Source of the DNA: Saksenaea vasiformis B4078
Lineage: Eukaryota > Mucoromycota > Mucoromycetes > Mucorales > Saksenaeaceae
Length of the DNA: 64,000 bases
NCBI GenBank assembly: GCA_000697055.1
Contig: JNDT01002314.1
Coordinates: 1-64,000, forward strand
Direction of reading: 5' to 3'
Below, piece after piece: positions 53,051 through 64,000 of the stretch. The position numbers and the translations under genes were made by a program. Position 1 is the stretch's first letter; every line of letters begins with the position of its first letter. Below the pieces are notes generated by a model, which worked only from the letters and a program-made list of their open reading frames with translations, did no database searches and was not told the DNA's origin.

Positions 53051-55302
53051 ACCAAAAAGCAAAAGAAACGCTCAACGAGTAGAGAAAATTTGGAAATGTT
53101 ACTTTGTGTAACATCACATTTTAGGAGTGAGAAAAAGAGAGTCTCTTTGTTCGCGTCTGTATGTCAAATGGCTGCATGTCAATCACTTCATTTCTTTCGT
53201 TTCGAGGGGGGGAGTTTAGGAACGATTTGCATATCGATGATCCTGATTGGAATCTAGAAAAAATCACTTCTCTCGAAAACCAAAAAGAAATGACCTACTT
53301 TCCTTCCCCCCCCCCTTTTCTTCCATCTCTCTCACTGTAGTGACGATCTTATATTCATTTCGTGACATGCCTCAATCATACCAGTGTAACCAATAAAAAA
53401 CAATAGGATGAACGTCTTCTTCTACTACTACTACTTTGTTAACTATAACTATTTGCATGATGATGATGATGTAGAGATGCTAACGCTAACTGAAATGAAA
53501 ATGCATGATAGAGTCATATGGTACGGTGGATGATTGGCAAAGAAAAAGTGTTGGTTATATTACTTCTTGCAACATTCCATTTGTCTTTTTGAGAAGTTAT
53601 CACGGAAACTAAGGTACCAGTTATGTTATCGTGTGGACTTCATATCACATCCCTGAATTTGTTGCCGCACTTCATTAAGCAACGACCTTGTGTTGCATGA
53701 TTCCGTTATACAAAGGATATAGGAGCAACATGCCTTTTTTGTGATTGTTCCATCGAATGCGCCGCTTGAATCTAATTTCGCACACACACACACATACAAA
53801 ATAAACAGTAACTGACACCTGCCGTTATGTGAATTCCAAGAAAAGTCATTGCTTGCAGCATATCGTATTCCATGGTTTCCCCAACCCTCCAGGGATTTCC
53901 ATCACAGCTTTTCTGTTTTTTACTATTCCTTCCAAGACACTATTTCCTTCTTTCTAAGTCTCGTGTGAATAGGTCTCCAAAATTGGAACGTTCGAATAGA
54001 GCTTTCCTGGTCCTATTATTTTTGGAAGGCTCAATACTGTGAGAGAGAGAAACGCGTTTAACGTGCCAATAATAGTAACACAGAAACGTTATTATCGGAC
54101 TTGAAAGGCTTTATGCAACGCCTCAAGAATGATGTACCTTCGAAAGCAACGTTTACCATTGCAACATGGTCATCTAACATAAACGACAACAGATTTCTGC
54201 TTATCCGCACGTCTATCTGTATTCACCGATGCAATAGAGGATGCAACTCATGAGAGCTCAGTTGGTCATCTACTGTCATCGAAGGTAGCTCTGCTTGTCT
54301 CTCAGCTCTATCCACGAGTCGTTCACTGGCTCATCCCGACAAAATAGGAATTGTCTTTGTCAATCTCTTGAGAGACTATTTGTTTCCATGCTTTAGGACG
54401 GAAATTGCTCTACAGATAAGAAGAACTGAATGACACCTCATAGCTTGTGTGCCTTAGAAACGAATGTCTGGCATTTGAGACGGACGTTAATGGACTAACG
54501 CCGAGCACAAGATACAGCGCTTAACTGAGTTTGATGATGATAGTTTGAATTTGTCATATGTTATTCAAAGCTTTCCATACACTTTTATAAAATGGATAAG
54601 AGACTATCTCGATAGGAATGTGTTGCCAATAACAAAGAACAGTTCATCACTAGCAGTATGGTTTTGTCTGCCACAAGTCATAGGGCGATTAGGTGATAAA
54701 GCTTGGACCTCCAATTTACGAAGACCCGTCTACTGAAAAAAATAAAAATAATAAGAATTATGCAAGAAATGTGGGAAGCAGGTTCAAGGATGCTTTCATG
54801 TTCATATTCTAAACTTTCAATGCTAGACCAAAAATATAATCATTATGTGGCGTGTAACTCTTTCAGTTTACTTTCTATATTGCAATTCATGTAGGACGCG
54901 TGTCCCTCATGCCATTGTCTATCATCCACATGTTACATGATAGCACTGTAGATTATACATTTCAAAAGAATGCATTCAATTCAGCGACATTGTTCATTTC
55001 GAATAGGATAAAAAGAACACATAAGAAGGCTGTGCTTGGGGGTTCGATGACGGGGGACGAGGCAAATATCCTTGTGTTTCATCTTATTGGACAGCAGATC
55101 TGCCGTAATGACAGGGTTCTCATCCGAAAGAGAAAAAAAGGTTTTAGGATGCGACGAATAGAAAAAAAGGAAAAAAAAAGTTGCTTTGCATGGACCATTT
55201 GTCTTCTCTTTCTTCGCTTTTTCTCTGAAAACAAAAAAGAAAAACAAGCTCATCTCGTCATCTTCCCTTTTTTTTTTTCTCTCTTCTTTTCTTTGAACAA
55301 CC
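53051..55302. other. Intergenic stretch, no gene seen
   Basis: Contains a C run near 53308, trinucleotide tracts (TAC near 53426, GAT at 53459-53470) and a short CA run (53783-53794). A short T/C-rich leader precedes the RRM gene start at 55303. The ORF 54900-55346 runs Lys-rich into that leader and is a composition artefact. Confidence 0.45.
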
Positions 55303-56523
55303 ATGTCGCAGGAAGCGTCTTCCGAAACAGAAACACCAAACGCTGAAAATAACGTTTACAAGGTTTTTATCATTAAGCAAAAGCAAAAAAAAAATTAAGT
55401 CTGATAAGCCCATTTTTATAGGTGTTTGTAGGCAATTTGTCATTCCAAACAACAGAAGAAGGCTTAACTAAATGTTTTGAGACTTCCGGAAAAGTGTACG
55501 TTTTTTGACATTTTCTCTTTTTTTTTCTCTCTCTTCTAACCCATCTGATGTTCTACAGATTGAATGCTGATATTATTAAACGAGGCCGTCGTTCAATTGG
55601 TTATGGCTTTGTCTCTTTTGAAACATCTGAAGAAGCTGAGAAAGCCTCAAAGGAACTGGATAAGCATGAATTGGATGGACGCCAAATTAATGTAGAAGTC
55701 GCACGACCTAAAGATCCCAACAGACCGCGCCGACCATCACGAAAATTCGTAAGCTACTGACTGTTAACTATGACCTTTTTTATTTTTATTTTATTTGACT
55801 AATTCTATCATCCTTAGGGACGTCGGCCTAGTCATCGTCGTCGTTCACATGACGAAGAGGAAGAAGGAGAAGGAGAAACAGAAGGAGCAAAACAAGATGT
55901 AACAAATGATAAAGAACATAAACCAACAGGAAAGCCAAAGAGAAAAGGTCGTGGACGGTTCATCAGAAGAAGAAGAAGTAGTAGTGTACGTAGACCAATG
56001 GAATATACAGATGCATCAAAAACTACATTGTTCGTCGGTAATCTTCCTTGGTCTACTACAGATGAAACGTTGGCAGATCTATTTAAAGATTATCAAGTCA
56101 AATCTGCAACTGTTGCTCGAATCAAAAAGTAAGACATGTTCTTGTTTGATTGATGTACAACCACCTCACCTTTTTTCTTTTTTTTTTAATATATATATTA
56201 GTCGTTCCAAAGGCTATGGTTTTGTGGAACTAGAGTCGGAGGAAGAGCAAAAGAAAGCTTTGGAGAATTTCAAGGATGTCAAACTTGAGGATCGGGCTAT
56301 TTATATCAAAGTTGCTCTTTTCCCTATTGAACCACAAAAAGAAACCAATGGAGTAAAAGAAGAAGAGGAAGAGAAGAAGGAATCACACGAAGGAAAGAAG
56401 GAATCATATGAAGAAAAGAAAGAAGCATCTGAAGAAAAAAAGGAATCACCCGAGGAGGAGGAGAAGAAGAAGAAGAAGTCACCCAAAGATAACAAAACAG
56501 AAGAAAAAGAATCAAAAGATTAG
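55303..56523 (+). CDS. RNA-binding protein with two RRM domains and charged tail
   Basis: Starts MSQEASSETETPNAENNVYK at 55303. RRM 1 has RNP2 VFVGNLSF and RNP1 RSIGYGFVSF; RRM 2 has RNP2 LFVGNLPW and RNP1 RSKGYGFVEL. Introns fall after NVYK, inside RRM 1 after SGKV, after RRPSRKF and inside RRM 2 before RSKGYG. Between the domains lies an Arg-rich stretch (GRRPSHRRRSHDEEEE, then RGRFIRRRRSSS). The C-terminus is a run of imperfect KKESxEE repeats. Expected to bind RNA in nucleus or cytoplasm. The paired RRMs and RGR-like linker recall small nucleolin-like or Sbp1-like proteins, but I cannot assign an ortholog. Confidence 0.87.
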
Positions 56524-56711
56524 AAGACATGGGTTGTTAGTTTGTTTTGGTTAAGAAAAAAAAAAGGAAGTTTTTTTTTACTGCTATATAGCACAGTGTC
56601 CTGCTGTGCAACAACTTTTTCTTTTTTCGGGTTGGCATGATTAAAGAGGAGGGGTGTGTTGTTAAAGGTAAAGAGTGTTTTTTTTCAATGTACAAAGCGA
56701 AAAGAGGGAAT

Positions 56712-57219
56712 TCAGAGTTTTGAAGGAGTAAAGAACATGATTTTCTTCTTGAATTGTCTTTTCCGTTTCCGGCCCCGTGTCAGCTCTTCTTCTTTTTCTT
56801 GTTCTCGTTGATGTTGCTCCAATTTTGCCTTCATCGCAGTCAAATAATCCACGACATCCTCATTGTCAAATCTCACATCATCCAGATTGATCTCTATTGT
56901 GGTTGTCGTTCCCGAAGTGTTCGTATCGGAATGAGGCCAGAGCATTTTTTCTGTTTTACAGTTAAGACACCATGAAAGGGCAACCATGACGAACTAACTT
57001 ACCCTCTTTCCATTGTCTGCCATTAACTCGTTGATGCAACCCCAGCAACGGACGATGCAAAGAGTAAAAGGCTTGTTCAGCCAACTCTGTAGCAGGAATG
57101 CTAAGCGCCGGGATGAATTTACTACTTGCTGAACTCTGTTGTCGACATGACGTCGAGAACCCGGCTTTACTTGCCAATCGTAACGAATACAAGGATCTTC
57201 TAGTATGGCTTATAAACAT
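56712..57219 (-). CDS. Small probable mitochondrial protein
   Basis: The ATG at 57219 opens MFISHTRRSLYSLRLASKAG, rich in Arg/Ser and free of acidic residues, as expected of a mitochondrial presequence, with a likely cleavage near FSTSCRQ. Exon 1 ends about 57001 (QWKEG) and joins after an AAACAG acceptor (about 56955) to exon 2 (MLWPHSDTNTSG), which stops at 56712. Joined length is about 145 residues. The middle reads PALSIPATELAEQAFYSLHR, and the end is strongly basic (RGRKRKRQFKKKI). Size, presequence and basic tail fit a mitoribosomal or assembly protein, but the family is not recognised. Confidence 0.6.
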
Positions 57220-58642
57220 AGTTTGGAGAAAGTAAACGAAAAAGTAAAAAAGAAAAGAAAAAGAAGAACAGAAAGACAGGAATCCCAAAAAAAGAAAAAA
57301 CGATGTCTTTTTTTTTTTGGTTGGCAGCGGGACAAAAGGGTAATCATGCCACTTTTCAACCACACAGCGCTTTTGATTTTCCTACTTTATATCAACATTC
57401 ATGTCAAGTAGATTCCTTTGCAGTAACATCTTTCCTTTTTCTGCTTTCATAACAAACTATCTCCTTTCATACAAACTGTCATAGATAAATAGTACTGCAT
57501 TCCTATTATAGAAAGCTGTAGGATCAAACCGCATGAGAACCAAATGATAGACGATCTTAACGGTGTCTGTTTGTTTTTTTTTTTGGTACGTCATGCTCCG
57601 GAATAATGCAGCATGCTGCAAAAGGATATTTCAGCTACCCACTCTTGCTACTAACCCACGATTGACAAGCATCTTACCCAATGTTCTTCAATAGGATTTA
57701 AAAAAAGGCATGTATCCTCATTCATTTATTGCATCCACGACCACCGTTCGCTGGAAAACACTGACAGGATATAGTTTTGGGTCCAACAAAAGCCCCGGGT
57801 CCGTTTCTCTTGAGGGCCACGGAGCAGGTGGATAGCGGATCTTTGAAGTGATTATTAGTCCCGCTGTGCTCTTCCAGGGATTCGTGGCGGCTGTAAAGTT
57901 CCGCGGCGATTATATCAACAATGCTCGCGAGGATCGTACCAGACATCAAATTTAAAACGTAAGACAACATGATCCAGTCTCGTCCGGATGTTTGTATTGC
58001 GCATCTTGCTCCCATACAGACTCGTCCATGTCGATAAAAGCGCCAACTTTTGTTGCTCAGTGCTGGATCAGCATAAAATGCATCCCGCAGAACTTCGTCC
58101 TTGGCCACAACTGGTTTCGTTCAGCTTCCATCCTTTGTCTCTGGCTGAGGCAGACTGCATGTTGCAGTTATAAGAAGTGATGAATTCCAGCGTTTATGTT
58201 CGCTTCTCGCGTCAGGCCCCTGCTAGGTTTAGCTAATTAGGCAGGCAAAATTCATGCCCTCGTTTTGGTCCGTCTCTTTCGGTGATAGAGAGTACCATCG
58301 ACTGAGAACCAAGAAGCTTTACATCCGTTCATGCGCACAGCGCGTTTTTTTTTTTTCGTCAAGGTTTTCCCTATGAAGGTTTTCAGCCAATCATTTTGGA
58401 CGCTGTGACTTGGGAGTGAATCCTGGGTCCAACGGAAAGAAAAAAAAAAAAGCACATGTCGCCTCGCATACTGCTCGTTTCGCAGCATTGGTTTCTCCTC
58501 GGAACATACCATGCCAAGTGCGTTTCTTTGACAAGTATTCATTCAACCTTCTTTTCAATTGTTTGGTTTACAGCAACGAACACCAAGCTCAGCTATCCGC
58601 ATCGTTTTTTTATTAAATAATGGAATTTGTCTTTAAGCAGCC
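57220..58642. other. Intergenic stretch with one unassigned minus-strand frame
   Basis: On the minus strand 58108-57722 is open for 127 codons and ends QCFPANGGRGCNK, with codons that look used, but there is no ATG before residue 30 and an in-frame TGA lies upstream. A second minus-strand frame at 58542-58252 passes through homopolymer runs. Together they may be remains of a gene. Nothing identifies it. Confidence 0.35.
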
Positions 58643-61600
58643 ATGCAATCACCAACTTCCGTTCCTCCAGACTTAAAAAATCAGAAACGTGGCCGTAGAA
58701 GACAGCCTCGAAACAAAAGAAATAAACACCAGAAACAGCGTTCGGAAAAAGGCTCTACTTCTACAAAGCCCACCCCACAGCGATTGAACCTGACTGATTT
58801 GACAAGGCAAGCCACGCAGACGTTTTCTTTTTTTTTTTCAACACCACATGCTGACAATGCTTGTAGTGAAGCATCTGCCTTGGAAAAACAACTCAATGAA
58901 CTGCAAACGCAGCTCAAGATTAACTATGCGAGTATTCCCAGTAAAGAACAAGGAAGACGTGCCAACACCATCGCCATTGAACAGGTTACAGCAACAGAGG
59001 ATGAAATAAACTATGTTCGCTCAAGGTAAAAAAGGAAATCAAATCTTGAGGATCCCTTCTGACACAGGACATAAGTCTCAAAACGATGTACCGACAAATC
59101 ATTATCAACGATGTACACTACGCCAGCTCACATCGGATAGAAGATAAATTGTGGAGGCATATCTTTTACGCGCGCATCGAAAACGCCCGTAGCAAACTGC
59201 GAAAGGTAAAAAAAAAAAATTACCTTTTTGTCTTTCCGAACCTCGGACCTCTCACCTGATAACAGTTGAAAAACGAGGACGATTCCCCAACAAGACGACG
59301 TCTGCACAAATTATTACTGCATCACATCGACAATGGATTCAAATTCTATCGCGAATTAAACCACAAACTCAAGAGCGAACACCATGTTGATGGCAAAACA
59401 GTTGGCATTGGTACGTCACATGGGGCGGGGAAGGGGAAGTGTGCATGATCAAAACTCACCGATAGACGACTTGTAAAGATCTGCTCAAACAAAGAGGATC
59501 TTCGGCCGACGAACAAGTAGCCATTATCATACAATCCAATTATATATCCATGGGTGATCTGGCACGCTACCGTGCAGCACAAACAACTCAGAGTGAAAAG
59601 TGCAGTGAATACTGGAATTTAGCAAAAAGTTGCTACTACAAAGCGATCGACGTCTACAGAGCAAGTGGCAAACCTTACTCACAGCTAGCCCTCGTGTCCT
59701 TTTCCAACGGTAGTGCGATTGACGTTGTATGGTACTACTGTATGAGGTAGGCCCCAAAAGGATTCAGGTACATGGGAAGCTGACAACATGGTGCCAGCCT
59801 GGCAATGAAATACCCATCGTCCGTAGGTAGAGAAAATCTTCGGTCCTTTTATGCGAAACTACGATTTTCAGGCGAAGCCAAGGCGTCTGAAGAGAACCAC
59901 AAAAACCACCGCACAACCACCTATATTTCTCAGTTTGTAGAAGCATTTCTACAAATGCACAAAGAAATCATGTTCGGAAACGAAGAGAGGTAAGTGCCAT
60001 CCATTTATTTTATTTTATTTTTTTTACCGGGTAATGAATGTTTTTGTTTAATAGCACCGATTCCTTCGTGGTTGGACCAAACATGTCTATACCCTCCATG
60101 TTAGATAAAGCTGTAGCAAGCACTATTCTAGCCGCTTGCGAAGAGCCGGAGGCCTCAACGCAGTTGAAGCAGCAAGCATCCATCGTGCATATTCTCAAAA
60201 GTACGTTGAACCGTACAGTTAGCATTCTTGTCATTACTGTCTGGGATATTGGTGAACGGGCAAAAGACAGAGGTAAGGTGGTCAAGGAGGAAGAAGAGAT
60301 TTTTTTTCTTTTTTTTTTAACCTTTAAATTGCTAGCTCATTTCCAGCAATGGCCACACTTGCAGTTGCTGCAAGCGTATTTGCTCGGCTTTACTTTCAAG
60401 CTTTTGACAAATCTTTACAAAACAATGCAGGATGCATTAAGGAAAGCCAAGGAGAAGTTACCCGACGAAACTTACAGATCGCTGGAGGCTCTGATCGATA
60501 ATGCTCTGTTACCCAATCTGTCCATCTGGTGTACTTTCCTTTCTACCAATTTGGCTGTAATAGCGCAGTACTGCGTGGGTGTGGGTGCAGATGCAAGGAC
60601 AGTAGGAAGTCCCAGACACCGCGAAAACTGGAGAAAAGAATTGGTCAAGGTAAGTCCATGGACAAGCTGCTCTGTGAATGGGGTAAATTAACATAGCGAT
60701 TAGACGGTTCAATCATTTGTGTCTTTTCTTATTAACCATCCGATGTTTCCTGATCCCGTTGACGTATTACCTATCACCTACCCCGTATCTGAAGATTTGC
60801 TGTTACTGGGACTTATTCCCTTGACGCAGTTCCATACCACCGTTGATTTCTTCAAAGAGAATGCATACGAAGGCGCGGAGAAAACAGGCGAAGAAGCACG
60901 GAAACAAGTGCGGTGGGGACGTGTACGTGACTTTGTGAAGAAGATTGCTGACGCATCGGTAAGTAACAAACGGAGCATTTTTTTTCCTGCGCGATTTGCA
61001 AGGCTTTACTCATCTTTGTTTGGTTTAGTCATTTGACTTTGTACAATACAACCAAGCAGAACAAAATTACAGCGTCATCGATGAAAATGCTAAGCGGCAG
61101 CAACAGAACCGATTTATGAAAGCGCTTGCTACCCAACGTCTTATGGAGCAAGTGTCTTCTCTGGAAAAGAACGTTAACCGGATGACACTTTCCGGAAAGA
61201 ATGCGGATGAGAAGGGCGAACCAAAAACAATGACAGTTTATACGGTGCTTGTGGATGTCACCGCTTTCCTTGACGGATTGACTAAAGTCAAGAAATGGGC
61301 GACACAGACCTTAAATCCCAATAGCCGTACGCAAACCAGTATTTTGGAGGTGGTTGTACCATTAGAAGGTAAGCTCAAGTCCAACATTCTATCCTTATTT
61401 ATAACCCTTACCTGGCGCCACAGTGATCGATTCGCTCGATGTTCACAAGAAGGGTACGTCGCACATGAATATGCAAGCTCGTGAATCCATCCGCTACTTG
61501 GATCAGAAACTTTCGGAGAATCATCATGATGAGAAGCATACGGAGACACACACGACGTCGTACCTTCGTACACAAAAGCTTGGCGAACAGTTGGCCGATT

Positions 61601-62121
61601 GGGATGAGGCGGAGAAGTACTGGATCGGCGAAGAAACGCGTCCAAGCGTGGTGGATGATCTCATCTCGGATGACGAAGATGAACGCGCTGCAGCGGTGGA
61701 CGATTCCGATGCTGATTCTGAATGCAGTACTGGGTTGTTCCGCAGACGCCGTTTTGATGAGGACGAGAACTCGATCAGCAGCAGTGACGAGGAGATAGAA
61801 GACGAGGAAGAGGAAGAGGAAGAAAGTGACGAGGAATTGCCTGTTTCATGGGATAATGTTCCAAAGGCATACCGGCCAATTATTAGCTGTATGCTGTATT
61901 ACCAGCAACAACCGCAACATAAAGATAGACCGAGTGTTGCCGGTAAACCAGATTCTTTGATTTTGGTAACCAACGATGAAAGCCTCGCATGGTGGGCAGA
62001 GATGTTTGGCGATCCAAGTACAGGTCGCCACTTGTATGTCAAGACAGTGGATGAATGGGATCATATCGTAGGGACCATGGAATTTGAGAAAGTATATACA
62101 CATTCTTGGAGAAGACGATAA
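58643..62121 (+). CDS. Est1/SMG6-like protein with C-terminal PIN domain
   Basis: Starts MQSPTSVPPDLKNQKRGRRR at 58643 with a basic tail-like N-terminus. A helical Est1-type region follows over several exons: KLWRHIFYARIENARSKLRK, then SNYISMGDLARYRAAQ (the 14-3-3-like fold) and AKSCYYKAIDVYRASGKPYS, with QLALVSF and SLAMKYPS as in SMG5/6/7. A middle helical part contains LSIWCTFLSTNLAVIAQY. The C-terminal PIN domain begins TVYTVLVDVTAFLDGLTKVK and closes LILVTNDESLAWWAEMFG, with a long acidic insert between. SMG6 cuts mRNA in nonsense-mediated decay and relatives act at telomeres. The first and last Asp of the PIN site are present. The central one is not apparent (see findings). About ten exons; length about 900 residues. 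Confidence 0.85.
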
Positions 62122-62189
62122 CAATAATAATAAACCTCTTCTTTTTCTTTCTTGTCCCTTGCCATTCCTCTTAAATGTGTACGTGTATA

Positions 62190-62262
62190 TATACACGCAC
62201 ACACTCACACACACACTCACATACACTCACTCACTCACTCACTCTCACGCGTTATCTATATA
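62190..62262. repeat. CA-rich microsatellite after the SMG6-like gene
   Basis: CACACA and CTCACT runs make an imperfect tract between the end of the SMG6-like gene and eL14. Confidence 0.8.
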
Positions 62263-62478
62263 GCCATTGTGTTCAGGCACACGCAAAAACACACAAACAC
62301 AGACACGTATCTGCTTATACGCGTGCAACCCTTTTTTAAGCTAACAACTACCCATTGCCTAATAGGAATTCTAGTCGGAACTTTTGTTATGTTTTATTAT
62401 AGGTTGCGTTGAAAAAGGGGGGACGTTTCTGTCGGCGGGCGAAATGAAAGCGAGCTCCTCAACAGCGCACCCTGTGAT

Positions 62479-63114
62479 TTAAGCAGACTTGACGGCCTTA
62501 GCGACAGCAGAGGCAGCAGCGAAACGGCGCTATGAGAAGAAGAAGAAAAAGAAAAAGGAGGTTGTGTGAGATGTTTTTGTTCATGCTACTTTCTCCATTG
62601 ATTTTTTTTTTACCTGGCTCTTGAACTTTCTCAACTTGAATCGGTCAAAGTCGGTCAAGTTGGCGCGGACCTGGCGTCTGGCGAGCTTCTGGGCCCAGGC
62701 AGACTTACCCCAGGCGGCAATGGTCTCGTTCTTCTCAAGGTACTTCTTGACGACCTTCTGGCCAGCACCGCGGGGAAGACCCTTCACAACCAAGGGAGTC
62801 AAGGTCATGCGGCGGTAGGGGAAAGCCTGACGAGCGACACCGGTGGTAGGACCATCAATGAGAGCACGGTTGTGATCGATAATTTCGACAATGACGGCCA
62901 ACTTGCCGCTATCGGGACCGTAGTTGATGAGAGCCACACGGCCAACCTCGACTTGACGCTTGAAGGAGCCTTGCTAATGAAAAGGAAAAAAAAAAAAAGA
63001 AACGGGGGTGTCAGATCTGCTATTTTTTTCTTTTTTTCGTCCATCCATATCCGTGGTTCATGCATCCATTCGTCTTTCGTTTTCTCTCTTTTTCCTATCG
63101 TTACGTACCACCAT
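62479..63114 (-). CDS. RPL14: 60S ribosomal protein eL14
   Basis: Cytosolic large-subunit protein. Three exons: 63114-63109 (ATG GTG only), 62973-62614 and 62529-62479, 417 nt in all, 138 residues. The protein reads [20 protein letters not shown] at the start, then [19 protein letters not shown], the KOW-type fold of eL14, and a basic C-terminal helix ([20 protein letters not shown]). Intron 1 begins GTACGTAACG two codons after the start, a position often seen in fungal ribosomal protein genes. The length is usual for fungal eL14. Codon choice is strongly biased (for example AAG, CGA and GGT in place of alternatives), as expected of a highly expressed gene. Confidence 0.96.
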
Positions 63115-63676
63115 GGTTTCTACTGTGTGATGGTAAAAGAAAGGGTCAGCTGCCGTAGCCATCACCATTCGTTTTAACGGTGCTTCAAATTTCCTATGCC
63201 CTTGGGCCCAACCCGCCGGGTCCCCCCTCCTCTCTCTCGGAACATTGAGCTCGGAAAGTGGCTTGGGCCCTTGCGCTTCTTTCTTCTCACTCCCCCGTTG
63301 GGCTCCGGTACTTTTTTTTTGATAATGCCTCCGGCTGAGGCCTTTAAACACCTACAGCATGTCATGGAATCGACCATGCCAACAAGCAGGCAAGCAATGT
63401 TATGCATGAATCCCATAAAGCTTTAAGCGTGTCATTCGGACTACTGTTCATAATAATGGACATCGGGTCATGAGGCAATATGCGTGCAGTGGTTTATCAC
63501 TTGGTTATCTTGTCTCCCTTTATTCAAACGTTTCCTCATGGTAGCTACAGTGTCTCTATTTATTTCTTCTTCCCCCTCTAGCTCTTTTCGTTTTCCATCA
63601 TTACAAATCCAGGAGGTGATTTTTTCGCATCAACTGCTCCAAAGTCCGGCAACACACTATTATCCATGGAGTACAG
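63115..63676. other. Region between eL14 and the Som1-like gene
   Basis: Contains the eL14 promoter and the 3' flank of the Som1-like gene, both transcribed leftwards. The longest ORFs are short and compositionally ordinary. A GGGCC-rich patch at 63195-63300 stands out from the AT-rich surroundings and may be part of the eL14 promoter. Confidence 0.4.
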
Positions 63677-63981
63677 TTAGCCTATTCTGGAAAACACACA
63701 TTGTTTTCCTTTTTTTTTTTTTTTACCTGGATACTGGGTCACCATTGTGGTCGTATTCTGGAGTTACTTCGACGGTGGGTTTACCCGCACATCTACATGG
63801 ATAAGAATGGTCGTCTGTCGAATCCTCATGGTGGTTTTTTCTTGCGCATTGTGCGACAAGCTTATGCCATTTACCGTAAAAAGACTCTAACAAACGGGCT
63901 ACATTCGATACGAGAGGCGCCTACTTCGCACTGGTACTGCACAAGCTCGTAGAGTTGGCATTCCTGTGTACTTGGTTTCAT
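63677..63981 (-). CDS. Twin-CX9C small mitochondrial protein, Som1-like
   Basis: Three small exons: 63981-63875 (107 nt), 63792-63727 (66 nt) and 63686-63677 (10 nt), 60 residues with the stop at 63677-63679. The first visible ATG gives MKPSTQECQLYELVQYQC. Then come IECSPFVRVFLRC and GKPTVEVTPEYDHNGDP. Cysteines fall at 8, 18, 27 and 37, two C-x9-C pairs, the motif of small intermembrane-space proteins folded by Mia40. The wording around the cysteines (ELVQYxC, C-P-x-x-R-x-F) matches what I recall of Som1, the partner of the inner membrane peptidase Imp1. Exons 1 and 2 end in GTAAA-type donors and acceptors are TAG and CAG. The frame is open upstream of the ATG to the window edge, so the gene may begin beyond 64000. 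Confidence 0.62.
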
Positions 63982-64000
63982 GAGCTGGTGGAAGGAAGAG

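Noticed and set aside
54900..55346. 148-codon plus-strand ORF before the RRM gene
   Set aside because: Its 3' half is Lys/Phe-rich because of A and T runs in the leader of the RRM gene, and no conserved segment is seen.
57722..58108. 127-codon minus-strand ORF ending QCFPANGGRGCNK
   Set aside because: The first codon is GTG, a stop lies in frame just upstream, and no family is recognised. Kept only as a note in the intergenic entry.
63701..63952. Plus-strand 83-codon ORF at the right edge
   Set aside because: It is antisense to the three-exon twin-CX9C gene. It begins in a T run and shows no motif.

Overview
The window is nuclear DNA of a filamentous fungus, most likely an early-diverging one (Mucoromycota, order Mucorales). 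Genes are split by many short GT-AG introns (about 40-110 nt) with T-rich 3' ends. Housekeeping genes include fructose-1,6-bisphosphatase, eL14, Rab5, a trehalose-phosphate enzyme and a ubiquitin protease. The gene at 3093-5526 resembles a hypothetical family that I recall as multicopy in Mucorales. The order is my inference; I could run no search.

Layout. 1-6000: decayed repeat DNA surrounding an intact minus-strand gene with a PD-(D/E)XK-like signature, flanked by inverted copies of one repeat. 6104-9200 (-): Tps2-type trehalose-6-phosphate phosphatase with a degenerate synthase domain. 9200-12460: gene-poor, with a reverse-transcriptase remnant. 12464-13715 (-): FHA-domain protein. 14010-18305 (-): Ubp12/USP15-like deubiquitinase. 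19563-23501 (-): Kelch-repeat, single-pass, kinase-like protein with receptor architecture. 23.6-29.4 kb: gene-poor. 29404-30683 (-): fructose-1,6-bisphosphatase. 31852-33980 (+): DDHD phospholipase. 34152-35349 (-): Zn2Cys6 factor. 37825-38895 (-): Rab5. 38.9-43.1 kb: gene-poor.

43-50 kb (+) holds three transcription factors in a row: a two-finger GATA factor (SreA/Fep1/Urbs1 type), a bHLH factor and an unusual Myb plus C2H2 zinc-finger fusion. They are followed by a small hypothetical gene (50609-51045, -), a Rax1-like RGS membrane protein (51649-53050, -), a two-RRM protein (55303-56523, +), a small probable mitochondrial protein (56712-57219, -), an Est1/SMG6-like protein with a C-terminal PIN domain (58643-62121, +), ribosomal protein eL14 (62479-63114, -) and, at the edge, a tiny three-exon twin-CX9C gene of the Som1 type (63677-63981, -).

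The genes do not form a single pathway. Functional links are loose: carbon and trehalose metabolism (trehalose phosphatase, fructose bisphosphatase), lipid and endosomal traffic (DDHD lipase, Rab5), RNA biology (RRM protein, SMG6-like, eL14) and a run of regulators. Exon joins were worked out by hand from splice signals, reading phase and family conservation. For the trehalose gene, eL14, the Som1-like gene and the 3' half of the PD-(D/E)XK gene the exon lengths add up in frame.
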